Part shown: positions 55,640 to 63,883 of the stretch, in pieces | Layout of the letters: every line of letters begins with the position of its first letter | Position numbering within the stretch: the first letter of the stretch is position 1 | Assembly (NCBI RefSeq): GCF_014203595.1 | Contig: NZ_JACHJK010000009.1 | Coordinates: 332,345 to 396,344, forward strand | Reading direction: 5' to 3' | Origin: Streptomyces echinatus | GTDB lineage: Bacteria > Actinomycetota > Actinomycetes > Streptomycetales > Streptomycetaceae | DNA: 64,000 nt | Made by a program: the position numbers and the translations under genes | Notes under the pieces: model-generated | Seen by the model: the letters and a program-made list of their open reading frames with translations, nothing else | The model's database searches: none | Told to the model about the DNA's origin: nothing

Positions 55640-56419
55640 TCACACGTCCAGGTCGACCACCACCGGCGCGTGGTCGGAGGCACCCTTGCCCTTGCGCTCC
55701 TCGCGGTCGACGTAGGCGTCCCCGACGGCCTTGGCGAACGGCTCGTTGCCGTACACCAGGTCGATGCGCATGCCGCGGTTCTTCGGGAAGCAGAGCTGGC
55801 GGTAGTCCCAGTACGTGAACGGGTGGTCGTACTTCAGCGGGCGCGGCACGACATCGCTCAGGCCCGCCTCGCGCAGGTCGGCGAGGGCGGCGCGCTCGGC
55901 GGGGGTGACGTGGGTGGAGCCCTCGAAGGCGGCCGGGTCGAAGACGTCGTCGTCCGTCGGCGCCACGTTGTAGTCGCCCAGCACGGCGAACGGGCGGCTG
56001 CCCTGGGCGTCGCCGCGCACGGCCGCCTTCAGGGCCTCCAACCACTGGAGCTTGTACACGTAGTGCGGGTGGCCGACCTCGCGGCCGTTCGGCACGTACA
56101 CCGACCAGACACGGACCGGGCCACAGGTCGCCGCGATGGCGCGCGGCTCGGTCGTCCCGTCGTACCCGGGGTCGCCGGGGAGGCCCTTGACCACGTCCTC
56201 GATGCCGACGCGGGAGAGCACCGCCACGCCGTTCCACCGGCCGGTGGCGTGGACCGCGGCCTCGTACCCCCGCTCGCGCAGCTGGTCGAAGGGGAACTGC
56301 TCCTCGGCCAGCTTGGCCTCCTGGAGGCAGAGCACATCGGTGCCGCTGCTCTCCAGCCAGGCCAGCAGCCGCGGAAGGCGGGCGGTGATCGAGTTCACGT
56401 TCCAGGTGGCGATGCGCAT
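55640..56419 (-). CDS. xthA: Exodeoxyribonuclease III
   Basis: The 259-residue Mg2+-dependent nuclease cleaves DNA at abasic sites and from 3' ends. It has MRIATWNVNSI, CLQEAKLAEEQFP with the metal-binding Glu, VLGDYNVAP with the active-site Asp and Asn, and GASDHAPVVVDLDV with the terminal Asp-His pair. It belongs with base-excision repair. Confidence 0.94.
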   Translation of the reverse strand: MRIATWNVNSITARLPRLLAWLESSGTDVLCLQEAKLAEEQFPFDQLRERGYEAAVHATGRWNGVAVLSRVGIEDVVKGLPGDPGYDGTTEPRAIAATCGPVRVWSVYVPNGREVGHPHYVYKLQWLEALKAAVRGDAQGSRPFAVLGDYNVAPTDDDVFDPAAFEGSTHVTPAERAALADLREAGLSDVVPRPLKYDHPFTYWDYRQLCFPKNRGMRIDLVYGNEPFAKAVGDAYVDREERKGKGASDHAPVVVDLDV

Positions 56420-56465
56420 GGCTCACAACCTACCCGCCGGGTGTGACAACGCCGGCTCCGCGCGC

Positions 56466-57101
56466 TCAGACCTCCGTGGACGCCCCGGGGGCGAGCCGCT
56501 GGTGGTCGGTGCCGCCCAGGGCGCCGATCTGGCGGTCGTAGATCGGGCGGGCCAGGTCGGTGAGCAGGGCGTCGTGGACGTCGTAGGCGCGCCGCGGGCC
56601 GACCTCGCGGACGTAGTCGATGACCTCGGAGATCTTGTTCCAGGGGGCCATCACCGGAAGCATCAGGGTCTGCACCGGATGGTCCGGGACGGTGAGGGCG
56701 TCGCCGGGGTGGAAGACCGTCCCGCCGTCGATCAGATAGCCGACGTTGGTGATGCGCGGGATGTCCGGGTGGATGACCGCGTGCAGCTCGCCGTGGACCT
56801 GTACGTCGAAGCCGGCGGCGGTGAAGGTGTCACCGTGGCCGACCGTGTGCACGCGGCCGGGGAAGGCCGCCGTGATCCGGTCGGCGACGGACCTCAGCGT
56901 CCAGATCTCCGCGGCCGGGTTCGCCTCCAGGGCGGCCCGCAGCCGGCCCTCGTCGAAGTGGTCCGGGTGCTCGTGCGTGACCAGGACGGCGTCCGCGCCG
57001 ACCGCCGCGTCCTCCTCGGAGAACCCGCCCGGGTCGATGACGAGCGTCCGCCCCTCCTTGTCGAGGCGGACACAGGCGTGGGACTTCTTGGTGAGCTTCA
57101 T
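56466..57101 (-). CDS. Metallo-beta-lactamase-fold hydrolase
   Basis: The 211-residue protein has VLVTHEHPDHFDEGRL, the metal-binding His-x-His-x-Asp-His motif with a Glu in the middle, and further His residues in VHTVGHGDTFT and VFHPGDAL. It resembles the UlaG/YycJ-type single-domain hydrolases. Substrate unknown. Confidence 0.85.
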   Translation of the reverse strand: MKLTKKSHACVRLDKEGRTLVIDPGGFSEEDAAVGADAVLVTHEHPDHFDEGRLRAALEANPAAEIWTLRSVADRITAAFPGRVHTVGHGDTFTAAGFDVQVHGELHAVIHPDIPRITNVGYLIDGGTVFHPGDALTVPDHPVQTLMLPVMAPWNKISEVIDYVREVGPRRAYDVHDALLTDLARPIYDRQIGALGGTDHQRLAPGASTEV

Positions 57102-57140
57102 GCCTCCCCATCCTGCCGGGTGGGGTGGCCCCGCGGGGTG

Positions 57141-58454
57141 CTACCCGGCGGGTGTGGTCTCCTCCCGGATGACCCGCTGGGCCACCCGGAACGCGCTGTT
57201 CGCAGCCGGCAGGCCGCAGTAGACGGCCGCCTGGAGCAGCACCTCCCTGATCTCGTCCGGGGTCAGCCCGTTGCGCAGGGCGGCCCGAGTGTGCGCGGCC
57301 AGGTCCTCCAGGTGCCCGCCCGCGATCAGGGCGGTGAGCGTGATGCAGCTGCGGGTGCGGCGGTCCAGGCCCGGCCGGTCCCAGATCTCGCCCCAGGCGT
57401 AGCGGGTGACGAACTCCTGGAAGTCGCCGGAGAACTCGTCGGTTCGGGCCAGGACCCCGTCGACGTGCGCGTCGCCGAGCACCTCGCGGCGGATCTTCAG
57501 CCCGGTCTCGTACCGGCCGCCCTGGCCGGGGGGCCGCACGGCCACCGCGGCCGGGGCTATCTCGGCGACCGGCGCGGGCTGCGGGGGCGCGGCCGGGACG
57601 GCGACCGCGACCGGTACCGGCACCGGCGCGGCGGGGGTGGCCGGCAGGGCGGTCTGTCCGGTGTCGAAGGGCTGCTGCCAGGCGGTGGAGAAGTGGTGGA
57701 CGAGCAGGTCGGTGACGGCGGCGGGCTGCTCGACCGGCACCAGGTGGGAGGCGCCGGGGACGACCGCGAGCCGGGCGTCCGGGATGCCGGCCACCAGGGT
57801 GCGGGCCTCGGCGGGGCCGGTGACCTGGTCGTCGGAGCCGACCAGCACCAGAGTGGGCACGCCGACCCGGCCCAGCTCGGCCCGTACGTCGAAGGCGGCG
57901 AGGGCCTCGCAGGCGGCGATGTAGCAGCCCGGGTCGGTGGTGCGGACCATCTGTACGGCCCACTCGGTGATCGCGGGCTGCGCGGCGGCGAACCCGCCGG
58001 TGAACCAGCGGTCGGGCGCGGTACGGGCGATCGGGTCGAGTCCGTTGGTGCGGACGACCACCCCGCGCTGGCGGAACTCGTCGGCGGTGCCGAACCGGGG
58101 CGAGGCCGCGACCAGCGCGAGCGAGGCGAGCCGCTCGGGGTGGCGCAGGGCCAGCTCGATGCCGACCGCGCCGCCCAGCGCGCAGCCGGCGTAGCCGAAG
58201 CGCTGCACGCCGAGCGCGTCCAGCGTGGCCAGCAGCCGGGCGGTCAGCTCGGTGACGGAGTCGGCCGGGTGCGCGGGGGCGCCGCCGTGGCCGGGCAGGT
58301 CGAACCGGAAGACCCGCCACTGCTTGGTCAGCTCCGGCACCTGACGGTCCCACATGTGCCAGGTGGTACCCAGTGAGGGACCCAGGATCAGGACCGGAGC
58401 GTCTTCTGGCCCGTCAAAGCGGTATTGCAGGGTGTTCGGTGGTGTCTCGCTCAC
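57141..58454 (-). CDS. pcaL: 3-oxoadipate enol-lactonase / 4-carboxymuconolactone decarboxylase fusion
   Basis: The GTG at 58454 gives 437 residues. Residues 1-260 are an alpha/beta hydrolase like PcaD, with PSLGTTWHMWDRQVPEL and the nucleophile region YAGCALGGAVGIELA, where Cys stands where relatives have a Ser. After an Ala/Pro/Val-rich linker (about 265-320), residues 325-437 match PcaC (GLKIRREVLGD, LDRRTRSCITLTALIAGGHL). Such fusions (PcaL) do two consecutive steps of protocatechuate breakdown. The other pca genes are absent from the window. An IS110 remnant ends 33 bp upstream. Confidence 0.88.
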   Translation of the reverse strand: MSETPPNTLQYRFDGPEDAPVLILGPSLGTTWHMWDRQVPELTKQWRVFRFDLPGHGGAPAHPADSVTELTARLLATLDALGVQRFGYAGCALGGAVGIELALRHPERLASLALVAASPRFGTADEFRQRGVVVRTNGLDPIARTAPDRWFTGGFAAAQPAITEWAVQMVRTTDPGCYIAACEALAAFDVRAELGRVGVPTLVLVGSDDQVTGPAEARTLVAGIPDARLAVVPGASHLVPVEQPAAVTDLLVHHFSTAWQQPFDTGQTALPATPAAPVPVPVAVAVPAAPPQPAPVAEIAPAAVAVRPPGQGGRYETGLKIRREVLGDAHVDGVLARTDEFSGDFQEFVTRYAWGEIWDRPGLDRRTRSCITLTALIAGGHLEDLAAHTRAALRNGLTPDEIREVLLQAAVYCGLPAANSAFRVAQRVIREETTPAG

Positions 58455-58486
58455 GCCCCAGACCCTCTCATGTCTCACGACTGCCC

Positions 58487-59090
58487 CTATAACGGGGGGA
58501 CGGTGGGTACCGTCCTGACCAGGTGGAAGACCTCCCGGGCCGCATAGCGCTTGAGGCTTCGGACTGTCTCGCGCCGGGTCTTGCCCTCCTTGCTGCGATG
58601 TTCGTAGTAGTCCTGGGTGCGCGGGTGGACGCGCAGGCGAGTCTGCACGATCCGGTGCAGGGCCGCGTTGGCTTGCCGGTCGCCGCCGCGGTTGAGGCGA
58701 CGGTACTGCCGACTGCCCGAGGAAAGCTCGACGGGACTGACCCCGCACAGCGCCGCGAACGACGCTCACTGCCCAGGCGTTCCGGGTTGTCCCCGATCGT
58801 GATCAGCAAAGTGACGGCCGTGTCCGGGCCGATGCCCACCACCTCGAGCAGCTGCGGAGCGTGGCGCTCCACCAGCCAGGTCAGACGGACCTCCAGGGCC
58901 TGGATCTCTTCGCTGAGCTGCCTGATGCGCCGGGCCAGGAACCCAGGGTGACGTGGGTGGCGTGGAGCACCGCCCCTTGGTCGGCCTCGTGGTTCGGGCT
59001 GTCGTCGACGAGCCCTGCGCAGGTGCGGAAGAGTTCTGCGTTGCCCAGCCCGGCAAGTTCCTCCCTCAGCTGCGGATCGGCAGCTCCTAC
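58487..59090 (-). pseudogene. IS110-family transposase remnant (C-terminal half)
   Basis: Three consecutive segments in different frames together match the C-terminal half of an IS110-type transposase. They are PQLREELAGLGNAELFRTCA (about 58945-59085), EVVGIGPDTAVTLLITIGDN (about 58773-58935), then SFAALCGVSPVELSSGSRQY and RRLNRGGDRQANAALHRIV, ending at a stop at 58487-58489. The conserved catalytic-Ser region RQYRRLNRGGDRQAN is present, but at least two frameshifts and loss of the N-terminal DEDD domain make it inactive. Confidence 0.85.
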
Positions 59091-59595
59091 AAGACCACCT
59101 GCCAGGCACTCCACAACCGTGGCCTGGTGACGGTCTCCCGGAAGGGCGGGCAGTGGAGCGTCGCCCTGACGAGCGCCGGCCAGCACTACCTGGCACACGG
59201 CACGTACCCTCCCCGCGGATCACGCCCGCTGAAGACCCGGGCCGCCGGTCCGCGAAGGCCGGCGGCAGGATCGTCAAGAGCGGCAGCAGACCCGACTTGG
59301 AGAAGTGGCCGTCCCGCGTCGCCGCAGCACGCAGATCCGGAAGGATTCCGGAGACGAAGGAGCTGCACGGAAGCTGGTGCCATGGCGGATACGAGATCAA
59401 GCTCGCCGACATCCCCGCCTGGCGCCTTGCCGCCCTCGACCCCGTCCCCGTGCCCTCGCGGCTCACCCGGCCGCACACCGCTATCCGGGCCATGCAGAAC
59501 GAACGCCAGCCGCTCGGCCTGACCAAGCCCGTCCAAGGACGCGCTCTCCGACTCATCCAGGCACTGATCACCGCCGCCGAGGCGATCGCGGCACA
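59075..59595 (+). pseudogene. Frameshifted remnant of an uncharacterised actinobacterial protein
   Basis: A forward reading starts RIGSSYKTTCQALHNRGLVT and ends HYLAHGTYPPR near 59217, where the frame shifts. It continues from RITPAEDPGRRSAKAGGRIV to LVTKP-like text (LGLTKPVQGRALRLIQALIT) near 59590. The first part resembles a winged-helix segment with a basic linker. Neither part has a start codon, and the upstream side is occupied by the IS110 remnant on the other strand. Function unknown. Confidence 0.5.
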
Positions 59596-59597
59596 CC

Positions 59598-59660
59598 GAC
59601 CTGGTGGGTCATCGGAAAGATGTCGACCTGAGCGATCTTCGGAAAACCCGAGGTCAGATC
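59598..59660 (-). pseudogene. Fragment resembling the C-terminus of a TRAM-type RNA methyltransferase
   Basis: On the minus strand the sequence reads PKIAQVDIFPMTHQVGVPR. Uracil-C5 RNA methyltransferases of the RumA/RlmD family end in a similar DxFPMTHHVE segment. Only about 20 codons remain. Confidence 0.4.
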
Positions 59661-59879
59661 CCATTTCCTGGCCCATCGCCATGCATGTGGGTGCCCAGGC
59701 AATCAAACGGGCGTCACGGCCGACAGTCCGCCCTTTCAACCCGGTCGCTCCAGCCTTCGCCAACACCCTGCTCGACGCGACCGGCGTTCTCCTCGGCCGA
59801 CTCCCGCTCAGTCGCGACCGGGTGTGGCTGGTCGTGCGAGACGCGGGCCTTACGGATCGACAGGTGGGCGACTCGTAGT

Positions 59880-60021
59880 GGAACGCTCCCTGCCAGCCGA
59901 CCTGCTGCACCTTGATCGCGTCGCTCACCCGAACCGTCCCGGCTGCAGGGACGTCCAGGTAGACACCGAGCACGATGCCGGGATCCTCCGGGAGTTCGTG
60001 GACGGTCGAAGTAGTCGTCAA
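59880..60021 (-). pseudogene. Possible MOSC-domain C-terminal scrap
   Basis: Minus-strand text PGIVLGVYLDVPAAGTVRVS is like the closing strand of MOSC-type molybdenum sulfurase domains. It has no start or complete domain and abuts the stop of the regulator gene. Weakly supported. Confidence 0.25.
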
Positions 60022-61157
60022 CTGGCCCGAAGACCGACCGCCAGCGTCAGTTCAAGGACCCGGTGTGGCGATGCGAGATCCGGAAACAGCTCCCGCAGCT
60101 GCGACATCCGGTACCGGACTGTCTGGGGATGGACGAACAACGCCGCCGCCACCTCGTCCCGCCTGCCCTGGTGCAGCAGCCACGCCCGCAACGTCTCCTC
60201 CAGCCGCCGTGCGGTCGCGACAGGCAAGGTGCGCAACGGTGCGAGGGCTCGGGCACGCAGGTCTGCGAACGCGTCCACGTCGGCGCTCAGCACCAGCTCG
60301 GGCAGGTGGTCCTCGGTGTCGCGGATATCAGGGGAGAGGGAGCGCGCGCGTACGGCTCGTGCGTACGAGGCGGACGCACGAGTCCATGGCCGGGCCGGGC
60401 CGACCACGGCGGTGCGGTCGGTCAGCTGTCGCAAGAGATGTGACCGGTCGGAATCGGGGACGAGCAGCACACCGGTGGCGTCCGGCAGATCGTCGAGGAC
60501 GAGGGTGCTCGGGTCGAGCGCGCGGTAGGCAGGCCGGGCCTGGGCGGCGGGCAGCAGGACCGCCGTCAGCGTCACCGGAGGCTGCCATCCGGCCCGTTGA
60601 GCAGAGGCCAGCAGCACGTCCGGGCTCGCGCCGGCGAGGAGGTCGCGGGCCAGGTGTTCCAGGTGGCGCTCGTGGGCCCTGCCCCGGGCGGCCAGTTCGT
60701 CGGCGTGGCCCGCGGCGCTCGCGGCGGAGAGCTCGTCGATGTAGGCGAAGGTCAGCTCGGCGAACTTGGCGACCTCGGCGGCGGGTAGACCTGCGGACAC
60801 GGCACCCGCTGCCAGGCATCGCCAGGCCACGCGGGCGCCGACGCGGTAGGCGCTGAGCAGGGCGTCCATCGAACGGCCGTCGCGCACCTCGCCGCGGCCC
60901 AGCTCGTAGGCCGCGTCACCGCCGTCGCCGCCCGTGGCGTTCCCGCTCGCGAGGTCCAGGTAGTGCCCGAGGGCGGTGCGAACGGCTCGGCGGATGGTGC
61001 CGCCCATGCTGCCCGAAAGGGCGCCTGCGTAGGGAGAGACCTCGTCGATGATCGCCTGGACGACCTCGTCGGCGGTGGTCTTCAGCGCGGCCCGAATTGC
61101 GGTGACCGTCGTCTCATCCAGGGCCAGTTCGCTGGCCCTCTGGGTTACACGACTCAC
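60018..61157 (-). CDS. CdaR/PucR-type helix-turn-helix regulator
   Basis: The GTG at 61157, preceded by CAGGGA, gives 379 residues; a GTG at 61184 is an alternative. The N-terminal 180 residues are helical, resembling the RsbT co-antagonist-like sensory domains of this group. The C-terminus LEETLRAWLLHQGRRDEVAA, then ALFVHPQTVRYRMSQLRELF, is a PucR-type HTH_30. It is divergent from the ferredoxin reductase-desaturase pair, its probable target. Confidence 0.85.
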   Translation of the reverse strand: MSRVTQRASELALDETTVTAIRAALKTTADEVVQAIIDEVSPYAGALSGSMGGTIRRAVRTALGHYLDLASGNATGGDGGDAAYELGRGEVRDGRSMDALLSAYRVGARVAWRCLAAGAVSAGLPAAEVAKFAELTFAYIDELSAASAAGHADELAARGRAHERHLEHLARDLLAGASPDVLLASAQRAGWQPPVTLTAVLLPAAQARPAYRALDPSTLVLDDLPDATGVLLVPDSDRSHLLRQLTDRTAVVGPARPWTRASASYARAVRARSLSPDIRDTEDHLPELVLSADVDAFADLRARALAPLRTLPVATARRLEETLRAWLLHQGRRDEVAAALFVHPQTVRYRMSQLRELFPDLASPHRVLELTLAVGLRAS

Positions 61158-61206
61158 GTTTTTATTCCCTGCGAACAATTCCACCCACCAGATTCACATC
61201 CTACGG

Positions 61207-61225
61207 TCAGGACTTTACGCCCTGA
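61207..61225. promoter_or_regulatory. Dyad in the regulator-reductase divergent promoter
   Basis: TCAGG (61207-61211) and CCTGA (61221-61225) are inverted around nine bases, 20 bp before the reductase ATG. The 87-bp gap between the divergent starts is relatively AT-rich, so this is a candidate binding site for the PucR-like regulator. Confidence 0.4.
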
Positions 61226-61244
61226 GACGCAGCAAGCTGGAGTC

Positions 61245-62300
61245 ATGACGAGTGCAGCCCTTCGCAGCAGGGCGTGGAAACTGCTGGAGATGGTCACGAC
61301 GCCGCTGCTGCCGTCGGACTACCTCGACCTGGTCAGCCCACTGCGTGCGGGCGCTGACCTGCGGGGGCGCATCGAGGCCGTGCACCCCGAGACGGATGAC
61401 GCCGCGACCATCGTGATCAGGCCGGGACGGGGCTGGCGCGGCCACACGGCCGGTCAGTACGTGCGGATCGGGGTCGACGTCGACGGGGTTCGCCTGTGGC
61501 GTGCCTACTCCATCACCTCGCCGACGAACCGCCAGGACGGCCGCGTCACGATCACCGTGAAGGCGATCCCGGACGGCAAGGTCAGCAGCCACCTGGTCCG
61601 CAGGGCGCAACCGGGCACGCTGATCCAGCTCGGCCAGGCGACCGGTGACTTCGCGCTGCCGCAGGCCAAGCCCGCCAAGGTGCTCTACCTGACGGCCGGC
61701 AGCGGCATCACACCCGTGATGGGCATGCTGCGCGACACCGAGTTCGACGACGTCGTCATGGTCCACTGCGCGCCACGGCCGCAAGACGTGATCTTCCGCA
61801 ACGAACTGCACGACCTGGTCGCGGACAAGAAGCTGCGGCTCACCGAGGTGCACACCGACACAGACGGCATGCTCGACGTCGCCTGTCTCGACGAACTCGT
61901 GCCCGACTGGGCCGAGCGCGAGACCTGGGCCTGCGGACCCGCGGGCCTGCTCGACGCCGCCGAAGAACACTGGAGCGAACACGGCGTCCAAGAGCGCCTG
62001 CACACCGAACGCTTCCGCCCCGGCATCGTCGTCGCCGGCGACGGTGGCGAGGTCACGTTCAGCGCCACCGGCAAGACCGTCGACGCGGACGGCGCCACGC
62101 CGTTGCTGGACATCGGCGAGGAGGCCGGCGTACTCATGCCGTCCGGGTGCCGCATGGGCATCTGCTTCGGCTGCGTGACGCCGCTCAAGGCGGGCGCCGT
62201 CCGCGACCTGCGCACCGGCGAGATCACCGAGGCCGAGCCGGGCGTCCTCATCCAGACCTGCGTGTCCGCCGCGGCGGGCCCCTGTGACATCGAACGGTAG
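61245..62300 (+). CDS. Ferredoxin reductase with C-terminal [2Fe-2S] domain
   Basis: The 351-residue protein has a flavin domain (RAYSITSPTNRQDGRVTITV), an NAD(P) domain (LTAGSGITPVMGML) and a plant-type ferredoxin domain with CRMGICFGC plus a distal Cys in QTCVSA. It should pass electrons from NAD(P)H to the desaturase encoded 7 bp downstream. This matches the Rv3230c/DesA3 arrangement of mycobacteria. ATG at 61245 has GGAG upstream. Confidence 0.92.
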   Translation: MTSAALRSRAWKLLEMVTTPLLPSDYLDLVSPLRAGADLRGRIEAVHPETDDAATIVIRPGRGWRGHTAGQYVRIGVDVDGVRLWRAYSITSPTNRQDGRVTITVKAIPDGKVSSHLVRRAQPGTLIQLGQATGDFALPQAKPAKVLYLTAGSGITPVMGMLRDTEFDDVVMVHCAPRPQDVIFRNELHDLVADKKLRLTEVHTDTDGMLDVACLDELVPDWAERETWACGPAGLLDAAEEHWSEHGVQERLHTERFRPGIVVAGDGGEVTFSATGKTVDADGATPLLDIGEEAGVLMPSGCRMGICFGCVTPLKAGAVRDLRTGEITEAEPGVLIQTCVSAAAGPCDIER

Positions 62301-62307
62301 GAGCACC

Positions 62308-63426
62308 TTGACCGCTATCGACCCCACCGCCCACCTGACCGCGGAGCAGATCGAGGAGCTCGGCCGCGAGCTGGACGCGATCCGTGACGAGGTGATCGCC
62401 GGCCGCGGCGAGAAGGACGCCGCCTACATCCGCAAGGTCATCTCGGCGCAGCGCAAACTCGAGCTGGTCAGCAGGGGCGTGCTGCTGTTCTCGATGTTCC
62501 CGCCCGCGTGGCTGCTCGGCACCGCCGGGCTGTCCGTGGCGAAGATCATGGACAACATGGAGATCGGCCACAACATCCTGCACGGCCAGTGGGACTGGAT
62601 GCGGGACCCGAAGATCCACTCCACCACCTGGGAATGGGATCACGTCTCGCCGGCCGACCAGTGGAAGCACTCGCACAACGAGCTGCATCACACGTACACC
62701 AACGTGATCGGCAAGGACAACGACCTCGGCTACGGCATCATGCGCGTCGACGAGGACCAGAAGTGGCATCCGTCCCACCTCGGCCAGCCGCTGTGGAACT
62801 TCATCAACGCCTGCTTCTTCGAGTACGGCATCGCAGCGTACGACCTGGAGCTCGGCAAGAACCTGAACAAGCGCCGCCGCAAGAACCCGGAGTTCCGCGC
62901 GCGGGCCAAGGCCGTGGGCCGCAAGATCCGCAAGCAGGTGCTCAAGGACTACGTGATCCACCCGCTGCTGTCGGGCCCGTCGTTCCTCCCCACGCTCGCC
63001 GCCACGTTCACCGCGAACCTGGTCCGCAACATCTGGTCCCACTCGGTGATCATGTGCGGGCACTTCCCCGAGGGCGTGCAGGTCTTCGAGCGCCGGTCGA
63101 TCAACGGCGAGACGCGCGGCCAGTGGTACCTGCGCCAGATGATGGGCTCGGCGAACATCAGCGGCAGCAGGGCCATGCACTTCATGACCGGCAACCTCTC
63201 GCACCAGATCGAGCACCACCTGTTCCCGGACCTGCCGAGCAACCGGTACGCCGAGGTCGCGGTGAAGGTGCGTGCGCTGTTCGAGAAGTACGAGCTGGAG
63301 TACGTCACCGGACCGCTGCCCAAACAGGTGTTCTCCGCGTGGCGCAAGGTCTTCCGGCTCTCGCTGCCGAACAGGAAGCCCGAGGTCAAGACGCCGGACC
63401 GTGAGCAGCAGCTCGTCGCCGCCTGA
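62308..63426 (+). CDS. Membrane fatty-acid (acyl-CoA) desaturase
   Basis: TTG 62308, five bases after AGGAGC, gives 372 residues; an earlier GTG at 62284 lacks a ribosome site. The three histidine boxes that hold the diiron centre are present: GHNILHG, HNELHH and HQIEHHLFP. Two hydrophobic regions (about 58-80 and 215-235) span the membrane. It introduces a double bond, probably delta-9, into acyl chains, powered by the preceding reductase. Confidence 0.92.
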   Translation: MTAIDPTAHLTAEQIEELGRELDAIRDEVIAGRGEKDAAYIRKVISAQRKLELVSRGVLLFSMFPPAWLLGTAGLSVAKIMDNMEIGHNILHGQWDWMRDPKIHSTTWEWDHVSPADQWKHSHNELHHTYTNVIGKDNDLGYGIMRVDEDQKWHPSHLGQPLWNFINACFFEYGIAAYDLELGKNLNKRRRKNPEFRARAKAVGRKIRKQVLKDYVIHPLLSGPSFLPTLAATFTANLVRNIWSHSVIMCGHFPEGVQVFERRSINGETRGQWYLRQMMGSANISGSRAMHFMTGNLSHQIEHHLFPDLPSNRYAEVAVKVRALFEKYELEYVTGPLPKQVFSAWRKVFRLSLPNRKPEVKTPDREQQLVAA

Positions 63427-63435
63427 TCGTTACAA

Positions 63436-63466
63436 GCGCCTGGCTCACGAACCCGAGGTCAGGCGC
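63436..63466. terminator. Hairpin after the desaturase gene
   Basis: GCGCCTG (63436-63442) and CAGGCGC (63460-63466) can pair around a 17-base loop, ten bases after the stop. The long loop makes it a modest terminator. Confidence 0.4.
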
Positions 63467-63530
63467 CCCTGTCCGTAGGCTCCGGAATCGCCACGCACTC
63501 CACGTGATGCGTCATCGGAAACACGTCACA
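63459..63530 (-). pseudogene. C-terminal remnant of a RumA/RlmD-type rRNA methyltransferase
   Basis: On the minus strand CDVFPMTHHVECVAIPEPTD runs to a TGA at 63459-63461. This is a clear C-terminus of TRAM-class 23S rRNA uracil-C5 methyltransferases. The sequence to the right (upstream for this strand) no longer matches, so only about 24 codons remain. Confidence 0.6.
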
Positions 63531-63883
63531 AGGTGTGTGGACGGGAGGCGAATCTGCAGGTCACATGGGGTTTTCCTGCCTTGGGCGCGGGCTGTGAGGC
63601 GGCCGGAGCGTCACATGAGCGTCATGTCTGACGGATTTTCTCTCCTCCTTCGGCCGGTACACCGGGCTGTCCGCGTTTCTGATGCCCGTGGCCGTCATGT
63701 TGCTGCTCGGGCGGCAGGTCAGCTGCTGGAGGTGCTGCGTGATGCCCGGCGCAGCGCTCGCCACCGGGCCGCCCGGGCCGACCCGGTGGGCCTGTGATGA
63801 GGCTGGACATCAGGACCGACTCATCGCCGGGTTTCAGCTCGTGCACATCGGCGTCCGCCCCCGGGCGCCTGCCCGGGTGTGGC
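63531..63883. other. 353-bp gap without a convincing gene
   Basis: A short hydrophobic forward stretch near 63655-63715 reads RYTGLSAFLMPVAVMLLLGR and might be a scrap of a membrane protein, but the neighbouring frames are broken. Nothing else was recognised. Confidence 0.35.

Noticed and set aside
58953..59522. Single forward open frame of 189 codons as an intact gene
   Set aside because: Only its middle part looks like protein; its start lies within the antisense IS110 remnant and homologous-looking text continues in another frame after about 59217.
59645..63462. 13-bp direct repeat AACCCGAGGTCAG as an attachment-site pair
   Set aside because: Repeats of this length are expected by chance in 64 kb of GC-rich DNA and no integrase is present; kept only as supporting detail for the flanking methyltransferase fragments.
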